Source of the DNA: Tanypteryx hageni
Lineage: Eukaryota; Arthropoda; Insecta; Odonata; Petaluridae
Length of the DNA stretch: 64,000 nt
Direction of reading: 5' to 3'
Assembly (NCBI GenBank): GCA_028673005.1
Contig: CM054116.1
Coordinates: 74,860,838 to 74,924,837, forward strand
Part shown: in pieces, positions 43,909 through 55,810 of the stretch
Position numbering within the stretch: the first letter of the stretch is position 1
How the letters are laid out: the number at the start of each line of letters is the position of its first letter
The notes under the pieces: model-generated
Seen by the model: the letters and a program-made list of their open reading frames with translations, nothing else
What the model was told of the DNA's origin: nothing
Database searches by the model: none
Made by a program: the position numbers and the translations under genes

Positions 43909-46234
43909 ACTCGGAGAAGGGACGCAGCCTCGGAGAAGGTTATCACAGGAAGGGTACTAAGGATAAGGATACGATGAGGCTGGAGAATTCTGATACTGGG
44001 CTACATGACGGAAGGGTATTGCTACGATAAGATATAAATAAGTGCTTGGAGACAATAATTTGGTGCTGTTGATACCAGAAACTTGTCGAAAGTCTGATAA
44101 CAAAGTGAAGATAATGGCCGTTGCAAAGAAGTTGAGCTATAAACATAGCCGAGCAATAAATAATCCAAAAAGGCGATTACGGAAACAAAATAAAAACCAC
44201 GAAGACTTTGAACGCTGAGATGGAACTTCAAATTGGTTTTTACTGTTATTTATTATTGGAGCAATTTAAAAGTGATTTGTTCGTAAAAGAATTCGCATAA
44301 AGCCACATTATATATTTTTTTGATTCTTTGTCATTGGAGTTCGCATGAAACCCCAATAATTACATACCCCCGACGAGAGTACGCCATTACTTAAATATCA
44401 TTCCTAGTGAACAAAAGGAACAATAATAAACAACAGGGCGAAATAATTGGATAGCAAAAACCGAGCAAAAAAGCGCCAAACTAGATCGCCTCGGAAGAAA
44501 CCAGGTATTTCGCCGGCGAAAAAAATCGCCGCGAAAACTCTTCAAACTCGAAACGCTTCAATTGTTTCGATGCGGTTTTGGTGTGGGAAGGAATCGAAAG
44601 GTGAACGAAAAAAAACCTCCACTTAGGCTAACCACATCCCGTGTTTGGAACGGTTAGTCATCCTCGGTCACCCTCGGTGGCACCCGCAAACAGCGGCGCT
44701 GCCGAAATAGAAACGATGACAACGGCGAAAAAAAATCGACGCTAGAAAAAAGACAGTGTTTGCTCCCGGATCTAGGCCACTGGAAGATCGACGGTGGAAT
44801 GGTACATTACGCTGCTTCACTCAAGTACGTGATGTATGCAAATGGGGTAATGGAAGCGGTTTCGATTCAAATACTGGCCGATCTGTGGGAGTATTCGGGA
44901 GATTTCCCTGGATAAATAAAACACCCGTTCGCTAGCCCGTGCGAAGCCGTTTGTACCAAGGGGAAATTCCTTGTTATTTTCTTCCTAAAACCAAGTTCCC
45001 ACAAAATGATGAACGTGGAGCTTTGCTATACGGATTAAATATTTTTAATACACAGAAGCCATCAGCTTAACGTACATACAACTTTAAAGCCGATGCTACG
45101 CGCAGCAGCATTGCTGCGTGTCTATTGATGCTCAAAAAATTAACCACCTAGATGAACCGTACAGTGAGAATTAATGAATTCGCAGGCAAATAAATTGAAT
45201 GGAGCGTTGTTTTTGCTCTCTCGATGATAGAGATGTTGAGAGAGGAGCTCACAATTTTTTGTTTAATTTGGAGATTTTTTTCCGTGCATTTATGCAGATG
45301 AACTTCCTCGAAATACGGAATGAAGTTCTGATAGATGAATCGTGGTATTTGTTCAACCTATTTCCGTTTCTTGCTAATGTGTACGTTTGAGGAACTTATT
45401 GAGATAATTCATAATTTCACCACCCATTTCGACAATATCTTAATTAATTATATAATTCAATGCATTATGCTCGTGCATTAAAAATTAATTGGGCACTAAC
45501 CATAATTAATGAAATAAATTTCACCCATTTATTTCCGTGAGTAAAAAATCTATCAGACACCCCAATTACGATACTTGTAAATGGATCTCCAACGAGTTTA
45601 ATCACCATAAAGTTATTAAAAATTGGTGATTAAAATTTTTTCCTTTTGTGAAACAAAATGTAAAACGATCTGAATTCGTAGTAAAAAAATTAAATGACCT
45701 GGCGCGACTCGAAACATCGGTTTCCCTCACTTTCTTTTTCCTTCTTTCTCTTCCCATTTCTCCGCATCCATCCCTTTCATTGGGCGTTTCTGCAATCCCT
45801 CCGAGCAATAGTGATGAGAGTTTAACTGCCTCTTGCTTTTTAAACCTCCTCTCTCTCTTTCTCTCTGGCCATCCTTCCCAGAGAATCAGAAGGCCATTTC
45901 GGTGTCTGTCTTTTCCTTTGAGCTGAGCCCGGTATAGATAAAAAAAATATGATGGCAACGGAGAATGGAACCGAAAACCGAGTTTTTGGAAAAAGGAAAG
46001 AGGAGACGAGGGGAAATGGAAGGGGGAGAAGCGACGATGAAAAAGATTTCCGGTGGATAGAGAGTGGAAGAGAGCGGAAGAGAGAAAGTCTCATTTTTCC
46101 GCAAAGCAAACGTTGGCCTTTTGGATCGCCGGTCCGTCACCTTCTCTCGGTCGCTTTCTCTTTTCCTCTCATTCGCTCTCATATTCTCTTCCTTTCTCTC
46201 GATTTCTCTCATTTTTCCTTTTTTTAGCTTCTTC
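43909..46234. other. Non-coding, nothing recognised
   Basis: Mixed unique sequence with short overlapping frames. 45700-45880 is CT-rich on the plus strand. Confidence 0.4.
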
Positions 46235-46519
46235 GCATAGATCAGTGGTGCCCAAACTACGGCCCTCGGGCCACGTCCGGACCGTCACGAATTTAACAAT
46301 TAAGGGGCACAATGTAACAACATATTTATATCTTTACCTCTCTATTCCCATAATAGATAAATTTAAAACAAATCGGGTGGCATCGACTCCCAACTTAACA
46401 CTTTAATTTCCCAAAATTGTTCTTCAACTATATTTTCGAATGGGTGTGGCCCGCGACGTGAGCGGAAGTAGATTTATGTGGCCCTCGAGTCGGAAATTTT
46501 GGGCGCCATAGCCCTAGAT
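46235..46519. mobile_element. Probable non-autonomous hAT element
   Basis: A 269-bp element (46243-46511) starts CAGTGGTGCCCAAACTACGG and ends TTTTGGGCGCCATAG. Candidate duplications GCATAGAT and CCCTAGAT agree at 6 of 8 bases. Internal GGCCCTCGGGCC and GTGGCCCGCGA blocks are like those of the other hAT elements in the window. Confidence 0.75.
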
Positions 46520-48520
46520 TCTCTCGGTCTTCGTATAATGCCTTTCCTACTCTCCCTTTCTCATCCGCGTCATTCTCCATAGCTCCATTGTTGACCAACT
46601 ACCAATTCGATCTAATACCTACTCCCCTCTTTTAATATCTCTTTCATTCTTTCTCCGAGATTCTCGTCCTTCGTCATATTCTCTCTCTCTCTCTCTCTCT
46701 CTTTTGATCGCTCTATTTTCAATGTCTTTCTCGCATCTTTCACCCATTTCTATCCTTTCTAATATATTATCTAACTATTGTGTTTGTCCTCTCTTATCTC
46801 TTTCTATGCTTTTCTCTCCGAGTCTCATTAATCCTACATATGCCTGCCATCTTAGTTCTTTCACGCACCACATCTCTCTGTCTCCTTTTTATTCTGTCTT
46901 TATCTGAAGTGACGATTCTTTTTAAGTTTAGAGAACCAGCGTTTTCTATCTAGTCCTATTTTTAATTATCAAGACGAATGTGTGAATATATGTGTGGGCA
47001 TACGATAAAGAGAATGATAAAAATAGGAGTAAAAGAAGAAAAGAGGAGGTGATCACACACACACACACAAACGGAAGGAGTTAGTATGCGAGTAAGGGAA
47101 AAGGGGATTTTTTTTCGATGCCAGGGATGGAATTGCCAGACGGATGAAAATAGAAGAGAGAGAGAGAGAGTGAGAAAGAGAAAGAAAAAAGAGTTGGAAT
47201 GGCATGGATCGCTAATTTAAAAGTGGAGTTATTTTCACTCGTATAATCCCCCTAGAGAGACAGAGAGAGAGAGAGAAACTTTGAGTGAAGACCGCTCAAT
47301 CTTTTTCCCTCTCTCTGTCTCTCCTTTCTCGCGTTGTGTGAGCGTGTGTGCGCGCGCGTATGTGTTAGAGCCACCGCCAGTCTTCTCCCATGGGGCCTTG
47401 TCCGAAGGGATCGAATGTCGCCATTTTGTATGCAGTCCAGAAAAAAAGGAACGAAAGAGTTCTTGCGTTAGATCCGCCTTGACAGTTCGTAATGGGAGTG
47501 CGAATTGTCGCAGAGAAATAAAGGATTCGAGGGGTTAAAGGAGAGATAGTACGTATCGTTTTATATAAACTCCTCCTTTCCGTTTATATTCGTCCCTTTT
47601 ATAAAGTTTAACATCCGAACGAGTATTTCCCGTACTTGTGTTTTACTTTTCCTCCGGGAAATTTTTATTTTAAAAAATTTCCCCTTTCTACGACTTTTTA
47701 ATTACTCTTTACTGCCATCATTATAGGCATGATTTTGATTTTAACTACTCTCGCCTGCATTTAGACTAGGCTTTCACCTCTTTTCAATTTATTTATCCCT
47801 ATCTGAAGACTCAAAGCGGAGGAAACGGAGTTTTGAATGATGCAGCAAACGTTCCTTTGCCCCAATAAGATGTTAAAAATTCTCTCAAATAAAATCCATT
47901 AGAGAGATGCGATGATGTTACAAACTTGCGAATTTTTACGAGCCACTTTCGTGCGATCGAAATAAAAACGTGACGTAATCCGCGAGCTAAATCCTGCCAG
48001 TTTATCCGTCGTCGGAGTGAATCGGAATAGACGGGTCAGTAAATAGCGTTCTTCGTTCGCACTTTATCGTCTGAGATCATTCGTCTTGGACGTCCAGGAA
48101 TGAATGCGGTCATGTGTGCGCGCGAATAAAATAAAAAAAAACAAACGAGAAGTGTTAATGGGATATCTGGCAAGGGTTTCACTTGAGAGCGATAATGAAC
48201 GACGCGGCACTACACCAATAAATTCAGGGAGGGATAGGGCGGCATTTTTTTTCGGCAACCGCCAAACTCTTTCGCATAGAAAGGTGAATAAGATGTAGTC
48301 GACCGCGAATAAAACAAACGCGAAAGAGATAGATGGGAATGGAAGCACTAAGTACCGTAATTTTCCGTGTTTAGTACGCAATTTTTGCGCAAAAAATTGA
48401 CCAAAAAGTTAGGGTGGGTATTAAACATAATAGAAAACGCAAATATTTTTCAGCCTGTAAATAATTGTTATTTTCGGACACACTGTTACCGATAAGGCAA
48501 AGTTATTATTAGTGTTGCGT
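46520..48520. other. Non-coding; CT-rich 46540-46900, GA and CA runs to 47340
   Basis: This segment holds a (CT)n run at 46680-46702, (CA)n near 47054, (GA)n near 47155 and 47260, and a (GT/GC)n stretch near 47335. A TACCGTAATTTTCCGTGTTT block at 48353 resembles a repeat end but has no partner. No gene is recognised. Confidence 0.45.
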
Positions 48521-48539
48521 TTCGATGGAATTTATTTTT

Positions 48540-49545
48540 AAATTTTGGTTTCAAAAACAAAAACAAGTCGACGGGTTTCCCGTGGTACAGAAGCGCTTTT
48601 CGTCAAATTTGCCCTAGTATAATCGTATACTAATGTATTTGCTTTGAAATCAGAAGATTATTTTTCCTTATATTGTGGTAGCCCTGCATTTTATATCCAT
48701 TCTAAACATATTCATTTCGTTTTCCCATTCTATACTCGCCCTACAAACGAAATTTTTTAAAAATCCGTTCAGCCAATACCTTCCAAATTCATAGTTACCG
48801 AAAAATCCTAACCTTGATATTGTGGTAGCCCTGTTTAGTCGACACGGTTGAAGTATAATATTTTAGTTATTTATTTATATGTAGATTATACACACCACAT
48901 TTGGTTCCATATGGTCAGTTCTCTAAAAATACGTGTAAAAGAAATATCATTTAACTTTTTACTGTAGTAGCCCTGCTCTTTAGCTCCGCTTTAAACATCT
49001 TGATTTCATTATGATATGTTGTACGAATCTTATATGCAAAATTTAGTTGAAATCCGTCCAGCCAATTCCCTCCAAATCCATTAATACTGCAATTGTTAAA
49101 TTTGAAATTGTGGCACCACTGTTTGACTGATCTAGTCCAAATATGCTATTATGGTTTAGTATATATGTGACATTATAAATACTAAATTTCGTTAAAATTG
49201 ATTCTGACAATTCAACACAAATACTTATAAAAGGAATTTTTTTATTACTTTCATTGTGGCAGCCCTGATTTCTATATCTACACAAAGCATATTGATTTTG
49301 TTTTTCTATGTTGGACACCTTCATACAAAATTTCTCTGAAATCGGTTTGGCCAATTCCTTCCAAATTCACAATTACAGAAAAGTTAAACTTTGCAATTGT
49401 GGCACCCCTGCCTAGTATTTCCGGTTCAAATCTATCACTTTGGTCATTATATTATGTGAATATTCTACCTATCAATTTTGGTTGAAATCGGTACAGCCAA
49501 TTCTTCCCTTATATATGCGTACGGACGGACGGGCATCACGAAGAT
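48540..49545. repeat. Degenerate tandem array, ~145-bp period
   Basis: A TGTGG(T/C)AGCCCTG-like block recurs at about 48676, 48823, 48965, 49111, 49257 and 49400, spaced 142-147 bp apart. Each unit also contains an AAATCGGT-CAGCCAATTCC-like block and a TCCAAATTCA-like block. The units are strongly diverged. The array ends at GCGTACGGACGGACGGGC and an AGTGCTTTTC...GAAAAGCACT inverted repeat (49550-49578). Confidence 0.8.
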
Positions 49546-49579
49546 AATAGTGCTTTTCAGCAATGACGAAAAGCACTAA

Positions 49580-50380
49580 TAAGAATTAGCTTTTACTATT
49601 TCAGAATAAATAATCAAGAAGATAAACGTTTTAAAGACTTAATATGTATTATATTTAAATAATATAATCAATTAATAATTGGAAATTTGATGAACTTGCG
49701 TTTTATATATATATATGTTGTATATTGCACTAAAAGTTCGTAATTATTTTCACTAAAACCTGCACGGGTTAAATTGATCTTATTACTACAATTTTAGGTG
49801 CTTTCATTATACATGATGATTAGGCAATTTTGACGCTTTGCTCGTGAAAATCACGATGTGTATTATATTGGATGGATATTATATTCGGAAAATTACGGTG
49901 ATTTTCAATAACTCCGTTTCTTTCGAATGTTACTTTCGATAATGTGACAGAAATCGCGCGAAGAAACAGGATAACGCGATTTGACACCATCACGGCTCGG
50001 CGAGAGCTCGTAATACCGTGATCGAGACTAATGGAGCGCATTTGGAACCTGCCCGACTATGTAGATACTATTACTGAGTGCTCGGGAGGATGATCTTAAT
50101 ATTTACGCATTGATATGAATCAATTCAACTATTTCATTCACTACTCTTAACCTCGGCGCAGAGGTTAATGGCTGACGGAAAGCGATGTGTATCGAGGGCG
50201 ATATTTTTAGAGAGAGAAGAGTGAAGGGCAGAATATTATTTCGGTCAGAATTCAGGGACATAGTAAAGAAATTTGACAGAAAATTATAGATCGCTGAGCG
50301 TTTTTCTCTCGAGGTAAATACAGTGATTATTAGCATGTAAAACTATTTGGAAAAACCACGTCCCTCAAATGGTCATAAAA
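49580..50380. other. Non-coding, nothing recognised
   Basis: AT-rich sequence with a short TA run at 49706-49716. I see no gene or mobile element. Confidence 0.4.
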
Positions 50381-50500
50381 ATTATGAGAATACGAGATGC
50401 ACATTTCGGCTACAAGATAGCCGTCATCATCGGTGATTTACCGATTATAAACTTTGGCAATGTGTGATACATAGTTTGTCTAATTGGTATTAGCCATAAT
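50380..50500 (-). ncRNA. Hammerhead-like motif in a small dispersed repeat
   Basis: On the minus strand CCGATGA, TGA, the hairpin GGCTATCTTGTAGCC, then GAAA and the palindrome TGTGCA are present (about 50399-50436). U4 of the box is C and there are extra bases before stem II. Related sequences lie at 60645-60770 and 61565-61700. Confidence 0.45.
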
Positions 50501-53500
50501 GATGAGCTCAATAACTATTTCTTAAAACTCAAAATCGTACTTGAATGAAAGAATGAAAAATACCTGATTAATTAGCCTCGAGCATGTTCAATGCTTATGT
50601 AATTTTTGTTCACTGATTATTTAAGCTAGAGGATTATCACATCATAGCGACTCCAAAAGACAAAATGAAACAATGAACTATTATTTGACCTTAGATATTC
50701 GATTTCAACCCCTTAATACTACCCGATTTGCATAGAGATTCGTTTAAAATCACGTATTTTCTGAGATTGCAAATCACGAACTCATAATCATGTGTGAACC
50801 ATAAATCAGTTATTAAATTCAAATAGAGAATATTTTAGTTCCACGAGTATTACCTACATCTCGTAAATACACAAGCAACGCATAGGAATAGTCTATCTGA
50901 ACGTGGGCGCACTCGTACGTAATGAAATCGTATCGGTACATTTCTATTTGCTGTGTTATTTAATCTCCAAGGATTCATATGCGTTGCTATTCGATAAGAA
51001 ATTCTCCATATGCGGCTCACAATTAAAATAAATAGAAACATCAATTATCGAACCATAACATATTCTCCAGTGGTAATTTCAGGCGGCGCATATTCTCTTT
51101 TGACGTTAAATTCGCTAATTATATAATCCATCAAATCAGCCGCCAAATCTTCTTCTTGTTGCGAGGAATGCGAAGCGTACGAATTACGGACGCGATTCTC
51201 TCGGAGAGCGTCGAGAAAACCGAATCACCGGAATCGTTACGTTCATGCGAGTTCTATTAAACCATCGCGAGGCTATCGAGGTGACAACAGCCTCAACCTC
51301 TTGAGCTGCGTAACGCGATCGCATCTTCTCCCACGTTTACCCCCCTCGAAATAAATTCTATTCGCATACATTCGAATACAATGAGCACAGAACGAAACGA
51401 GAGCGTCCTTAACGACGTAAAACAATGAAAATCGTTCCATCAACCGAGATAATGCCCTTCGGGGAGACGCGATATCGCCGCGGAATAAGGTACGCGCCGC
51501 GGAGACGTGTAAACTCGTCCAGCTGTTTCTGACTCGTCAATCCTTCCGAGTTGGGACTAATAACGAAGTTCTCCTTCAAGGCGATGGAAAAGAGGGAATG
51601 GAAGGCGTGAACGGAATGGGGGACCTATGGCGATATGTCGATATATCGCGCCTAACTGAAGGTGGATATGCGAATGTGGATATGTGCACTCCCACGCACA
51701 AACTTCAAAGCAATACAAATGATACGAATACCTTTGTGTTATTTTTATGCGTGCATTTTGATAAATTTAAAAGAATTTGAATTTGAATGATCTTTTTTCG
51801 ACGTTTCCGCAAGATGAAAGGTAAAATGGCCAACGTTCGCGATTTGTAATGACTATAGTTTCAGCTTTCATAAATATAAAAAAAAACATTGAACGTAAAT
51901 CATAAATTTTACAAAAATTTTACTGAGGAATTTTGATATGAATACTCACTTTTTTATTGACTACTTCATGATTATCATTTTATTTTCAGCTCGGACTATT
52001 CCAAAGCATTTGGCAGAATAAACAAAGACTATACATCAATAACATTATCAAGAATAATGCGTGGGAGCTGTAATAAGACACCCTTACACACATTTTTGCT
52101 GTTTTTGGTATAATTTTCAACGGATAATTTTGGAGAACTGTGTCTCTCCAATACCCACAAAAAGGATGTGAGAAGCATGCACAGAATTATAATACAAAAT
52201 CGACTTCGAGATTTCAACGGAAATACATGTTTTGCGGTCCCCTGAAGACGTTTTGACCATTTTATCGATGATGTCTGTGTATGTGTGTGTGTGTATGTAA
52301 TAACTTTTTATGGGTGCTCTAACTCAAAAACCTTTAATCAAGTCTACGCGAAATTTTATAATTAACATTTTTTTGAAAGTCACAAGAACTGATTAGTTTT
52401 TGGTAAACATCGGTCAACCGGAAGTGGGTGTTTACTCTAGTCACTTATCCGTTATTTTGAAATATTTGCTTTAGTATTTGATAAATGGTATTGTATTGTA
52501 TTGGAATAAACGTTGTAGGAAATTAAATTTCCTACAACCTTTGTTTGAAACAGTTTTCCATATAATGTATTGTTTAAGGGATATCTTATATTCTTAGCTG
52601 CCACCACCACGCCGCCTACCGACTACTGTTAACAATTGATGCTTAGTTACATCTTACAATTAGTAACGCTCCAATTTCCTTTCTTAATTGTTGGAGCTTT
52701 GTGGCTATATCCAATATCAGAAGGCTATGGTTTGAGTTTATTTCTGTACTTTCTCAAGTCTAAAATTTTCTCCCAGTTCCTTAAAATATTTATTATTATG
52801 TAACCTATTTGGAATTTTTAGAAATATTACAGATATGGAGAAAGTCATGTGGTGGCCACATCAGATTTTTACTATTTAAAATTCAAAGGGGGCCTATGAT
52901 ATTAAAGGGGGCCGCGACAGTTGAAAGTTTGAGAACAACGGCTATAGACAATACATATGTTGTTTGCTTCATTACTCGTACCCTTGGTCATGAAAAATAT
53001 TAATTTTTATTTTGTGTCCGTTCAAATTATTTCTCTCACACAACCCAATGCAGTAGGCCGAATTATGGCTATTTTTGGAATATTCAAGTAAATAAATAAA
53101 TGACAGTATTCATGTGTTTTTATGCTTATATATTAACGTGTGCGAGCGTGATAGCGCTAGATGGATGGGTAATAAAGAGAAATAGAAATGCCGTGAGGTA
53201 CATAAAAGAGAGAGAGAGAGAGGGGGAGAATAGTGGCGAGAGGGAAGGATAAAGGATTACCAAAAGAGAAAGAGAGAGAGGTGGATGACACGGAGTGGAA
53301 ATAATTATACTCTCCGGAGAGGGGAATTAGGGATCGAGAGGGTTTAGGGCTTTTAATCCCCTTTTAAAGGATTGTTTGAACGCGGGCATACGTATTACCG
53401 CTTTCGCAATGCGGTCACCTGTTTGTATGGGATTGACGTCCGTGTAGCGTAACCTGATCGAGGAGAGACCATTGTTTTCCCAAACGGAGATAAAGGTTGG

Positions 53501-53543
53501 ATCGGTGTATTTTCCATTAGGATTCCAAAATGTAATATATATA
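50501..53543. other. Non-coding; palindrome at 52512, possible hAT end near 52915
   Basis: No gene is seen. A (GT)n run lies near 52280. GAAAGTTTGAGAACAACGG near 52921 resembles a hAT right end without a clear left partner. A GA run lies at 53208-53228. Confidence 0.35.
52512..52538. repeat. Perfect 27-bp palindrome
   Basis: GTTGTAGGAAAT, TAA and ATTTCCTACAAC form 12-bp arms that pair perfectly around a 3-base loop. Confidence 0.92.
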
Positions 53544-53795
53544 CAGTGCCGTAACTAGGGTATGGCGAATATGGCATTTGCCATAGGCACCACCCGCAAA
53601 AAGCGCCAAATTTTTCCACAAAACATGCCAAAAGTTTGTTTTACCATAAATAGGTTTTAATTAATTACTTAAATGTTAAATTTATTTGTAATAAAATGCT
53701 ATTATTGTCTATTAAAATGAAGGAAAAATAATGTACTACATAACTAAGGTGTTTTCTAAAATTTTGCCATAGGCGCCATATCTCTCAGTTACGTC

Positions 53796-53797
<2 letters not shown>
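53544..53797. mobile_element. Short hAT-like element with CAGNGCCGTAACT ends
   Basis: This 254-bp stretch starts CAGTGCCGTAACTAGGG and ends CTCTCAGTTACGTCTG. The ends match the hAT copies at 35057 and 43721. The inside has GGCGCC-containing blocks near both ends (the left reads CATTTGCCATAGGCACC, the right TTGCCATAGGCGCC). Microsatellites at both flanks hide any duplication. Confidence 0.75.

Positions 53798-53810
<13 letters not shown>

Positions 53811-53866
<56 letters not shown>
53811..53866. repeat. (TA)n microsatellite preceded by (GT)n
   Basis: A (GT)n run from 53797 to 53812 passes into about 55 bp of TA directly beside the hAT-like element. Confidence 0.96.
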
Positions 53867-53868
<2 letters not shown>

Positions 53869-55660
53869 AAAGCAGATTTAAAAGATCGCTGCCTTGAAGC
53901 AATTACACATAATTGAAAAATAGCACAAAATTTCACATCCTATTCTTAAGACAGTAACTCATACATTAGTTTTAAATGCTCATTAATATACATTTACAGT
54001 TTGCTCAGCTGTGCAGTGATGTGTTAAAATATTGCCTTTTGATGTGACTGAGGACCAAGTCGGATCTACTCGTTGCCCTTTATGCTCGCCTGAAGCAAGA
54101 AGATGTAAGAGATGCTCTCAACCGTTGTCTCTTTAGACACGTTACCACTTCGTTAACGTTTTCCAAAACTTATTTCGAAGTCTCATAAATCAAAGACTTT
54201 ATCGATTCTCATCATTATTACATTCATACCTCCGCACATGATTCCATCCACGTTATATCCGAATCCGTGCTGTAACGAGCCGCTTCATAGGGATTTTTAC
54301 TGCTCAAATGGATATAGCATGCGATCTAACCGGCCATTTTTGATATCGCAAGAGAAAAATAAAACCGAAACGGCTACGATTTTAATAGATCGCCCTCCGG
54401 AATGCAGTCCGCGGCGTCCATTAATTCGATGTTGTTTACGGTAAATAACTGGTTTTCCGACGTCATAAAAAGGGAGAGAGAGAAATTCGAATAATAAAAA
54501 CACCTAATGATGAAGTATGTTACCGGAACCTTACTCAACATCGAGAAATGGAGGAATTACAGACAAGGTGAAGTGCGGTGGAGGACGCGGATTAATTTCC
54601 ATCTTGCTAGAAATACCAGTGCCGTATTTCTCTATCTACGAACGTCTCACTCACTCTGTTGAATGGTCGTAAAAATCTTTTATGCTATGACATTTTATTG
54701 GCGGAGGAATGTCGTTATTTGCTTAATAAAGTCCGTTGTATGAGGTACGATAAACGTTATGAAGCATGAATCCGTATGCAACCTATATAAATAAATTCCA
54801 TCGAGAAATAGCTAAAAACTTGCTCCATTTTATTTAATTTTCGTTCAAGTTTGGATAACACTAAGTTAATGCTCCATTTAGAGATCCTATTCAACAGCAC
54901 CGATCTGTCGATCGAATAGAATCTATAATATATGCCCGCCTCTCTCTCAGTGAGAAGATTTTTATTGTGCACATAAATTTCCACGACTTGAAAATAAGAA
55001 GGGACTATAGTTTTCGCCTCTATCGAATAGATACCATTCACTGTTTATCGATACTTGAGCTTGATATCGCTAATTAGCCTACATGACGACATTAACCAAT
55101 CTACCCCTGGCTGATCAATCCCTTTTACTCGTGCATCACCTTTAACAGCCTTAATCCGGCATTTATCGAACTCTAAGCTTAAACAAACACAACCCTTAAT
55201 GACTCTACGGTGTGTATTCGTGGGGAGTCGATACGGGATAGCGCATAACGACCGGTCATGCTGGCGGTGGTCGGTTGGCTTTAACACTCCAAGTTTCCAC
55301 GGCCCGCCACAGCCTCCGAAAGGAGCCCGAGATTTATGTCCCAGCATGCAACGCGCAATAGGGGACGCTACTAAATGCGATATTGTTTTATTGTTCTAAC
55401 CGTCGCCGAGTCCATTTTTTATCGATAGTAAAAAGGCGGCGGGTAATAGATATAGGTGTTTTATATTTTTTGGTACACGTTAAGGCCTTTCTAACGGGGT
55501 TGAGAATTTTATGCCCCCGACGATGCATTTAGCGTGCCGCGCTGAGTTATCACGGGATCTGCGGTATTTTCTCCCCCTGAGTGTTTACATTTCAGGCTCT
55601 TACGGATCGGAAATCTTTTTAATGCATTTATTCAGTTCCGCTCGTCCTCCTGTTGCGAAG
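53867..55660. other. Non-coding, nothing recognised
   Basis: Unique mixed sequence. The longest frames (94 and 100 codons, minus) have no recognisable motif. Confidence 0.4.
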
Positions 55661-55810
55661 GGATGGGAAAGGAAGCTGGAGAATGTGAAATGGAAGTGGG
55701 AGGAGAATGAGAAGGGAGGGGGGAGGGAGAGGGTAGTGAGGGGGGAGTGAGGGGAGAGGGAGGGGTGGGGGAGGGGTGGGGGAGGGGGGAGGAGGTGGGT
55801 AGGATTCCGA
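55661..55810 (+). repeat. G-rich tract with G-quadruplex potential
   Basis: The plus strand contains at least eight runs of three to six G within about 80 bp (55715-55797), separated by one to four bases. This satisfies the classical G-quadruplex pattern several times over. Confidence 0.85.

Noticed and set aside
48353..48420. Possible DNA-transposon end (TACCGTAATTTTCCGTGTTT)
   Set aside because: It resembles a repeat terminus, but I found no inverted partner or duplication.
48540..49545. CRISPR-like array
   Set aside because: Repeat blocks are diverged, the spacing is about 145 bp, and the sequence is clearly eukaryotic.
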